A stretch of DNA of 64,000 nt, from assembly GCF_024868665.1 (NCBI RefSeq), contig NC_079892.1:4439607-4503606 (forward strand). Direction: 5' to 3'. Below are positions 63,641-64,000 of this stretch, piece by piece. A program made the position numbers and the translations under genes. Origin of the DNA: Triplophysa rosa (lineage: Eukaryota > Chordata > Actinopteri > Cypriniformes > Nemacheilidae). How positions within the stretch are numbered: the stretch's first letter is position 1; each line of letters starts with the position of its first letter. The notes beneath the pieces were generated by a model. That model was given only the letters and a program-made list of their open reading frames with translations, ran no database searches and was not told where the DNA came from.

Positions 63641-63990
63641 TGACAGTTAAAAATCTCTCCAAAAGGTGTAACTCACAAAAGCAGATGTCACCGATAATTA
63701 GTCAATAACGTCTTTAATTAAGACGAGACTTCCAGCGCCTCATCTGTGCGATTTTGGCGACTGGAAACGGGAATAAAATAAAAAACGCTACCACAGTGGC
63801 ATTCATGATATTTGCTCCAATTCAGCAAATTTCACAGACTTGCTAATTAGAAGCATCGATGTGTTTGCCGTCCTGTTTAATCTCTACTTTGATCCAGTCT
63901 AATCTCTCATCGTACTCATTATCCAAGGGTTCTTCGAGCCCAGAGGGTCTGCGATCGACGAGCGTGCTCCAGATTTTCGGCACAGACCGG
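63640..63990. promoter_or_regulatory. Candidate conserved non-coding element at the window edge
   Basis: Repeat-free, with three TAAT-core sites in a row (GATAATTAGTC, CTTTAATTAAGAC, GCTAATTAGAAG) and balanced composition. A typical enhancer texture, untested. Confidence 0.25.
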
Positions 63991-64000
63991 CTGCGGGGTT

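Overview
The window reads as vertebrate nuclear DNA from a ray-finned fish, most likely a cypriniform (carp/zebrafish-like) species. It holds one intact protein gene in 64 kb, AT-rich non-coding DNA, and a dense load of short non-autonomous DNA transposons of types familiar from cyprinid genomes, with one tRNA-derived SINE and several AG, AAAT and AAAAC microsatellites. There are no bacterial-style operons, and no rRNA or functional tRNA genes were recognised. The species call is inference from repeat types and from the protein.

The gene is lrrc4c (netrin-G ligand 1, NGL-1) on the minus strand. Its whole 646-residue coding sequence lies in one exon (12230 down to 10290). A strong splice acceptor at 12285-12286, 55 bases before the ATG, shows that 5' UTR exons lie at higher coordinates. 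The best candidate for an upstream exon is a CpG-rich block at about 58.5-60.0 kb, which ends in a good minus-strand donor at 58518-58523. If that is right, 12.3-58.5 kb is largely intron. Below 10.3 kb are the 3' UTR and downstream intergenic DNA.

Layout: 1-10 kb, downstream flank with a SINE and palindromic MITE copies; 10.0-12.3 kb, 3' UTR and coding exon; 12.3-58.5 kb, probable intron, with repeat-rich stretches at 19-24, 30-35, 37.5-38.8, 41.8-46 and 47.4-50.3 kb alternating with repeat-poor, homeodomain-motif-rich stretches (for example 13.3-13.7 and 30.0-30.3 kb) that look like candidate conserved regulatory DNA; 58.5-60.3 kb, CpG-rich candidate promoter/first exon; 60.3-64 kb, upstream flank.

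The most notable structures are: a dispersed repeat (19.15-19.83 and 37.69-38.64 kb, third fragment at 22.0 kb) whose two long copies both keep the second half of a THAP-type C2CH zinc finger; a hAT-like element with a second hAT-like MITE nested in it, the inner one with exact 8-bp target duplications; a palindromic MITE split by a 1,170-bp insertion with a 12-bp direct repeat; a (GA)n field of more than 550 bp with duplicated flanks; and a possible deeply conserved 3' UTR segment. I found no convincing new enzymatic or defence-type system. Functional claims for non-coding DNA are inference.
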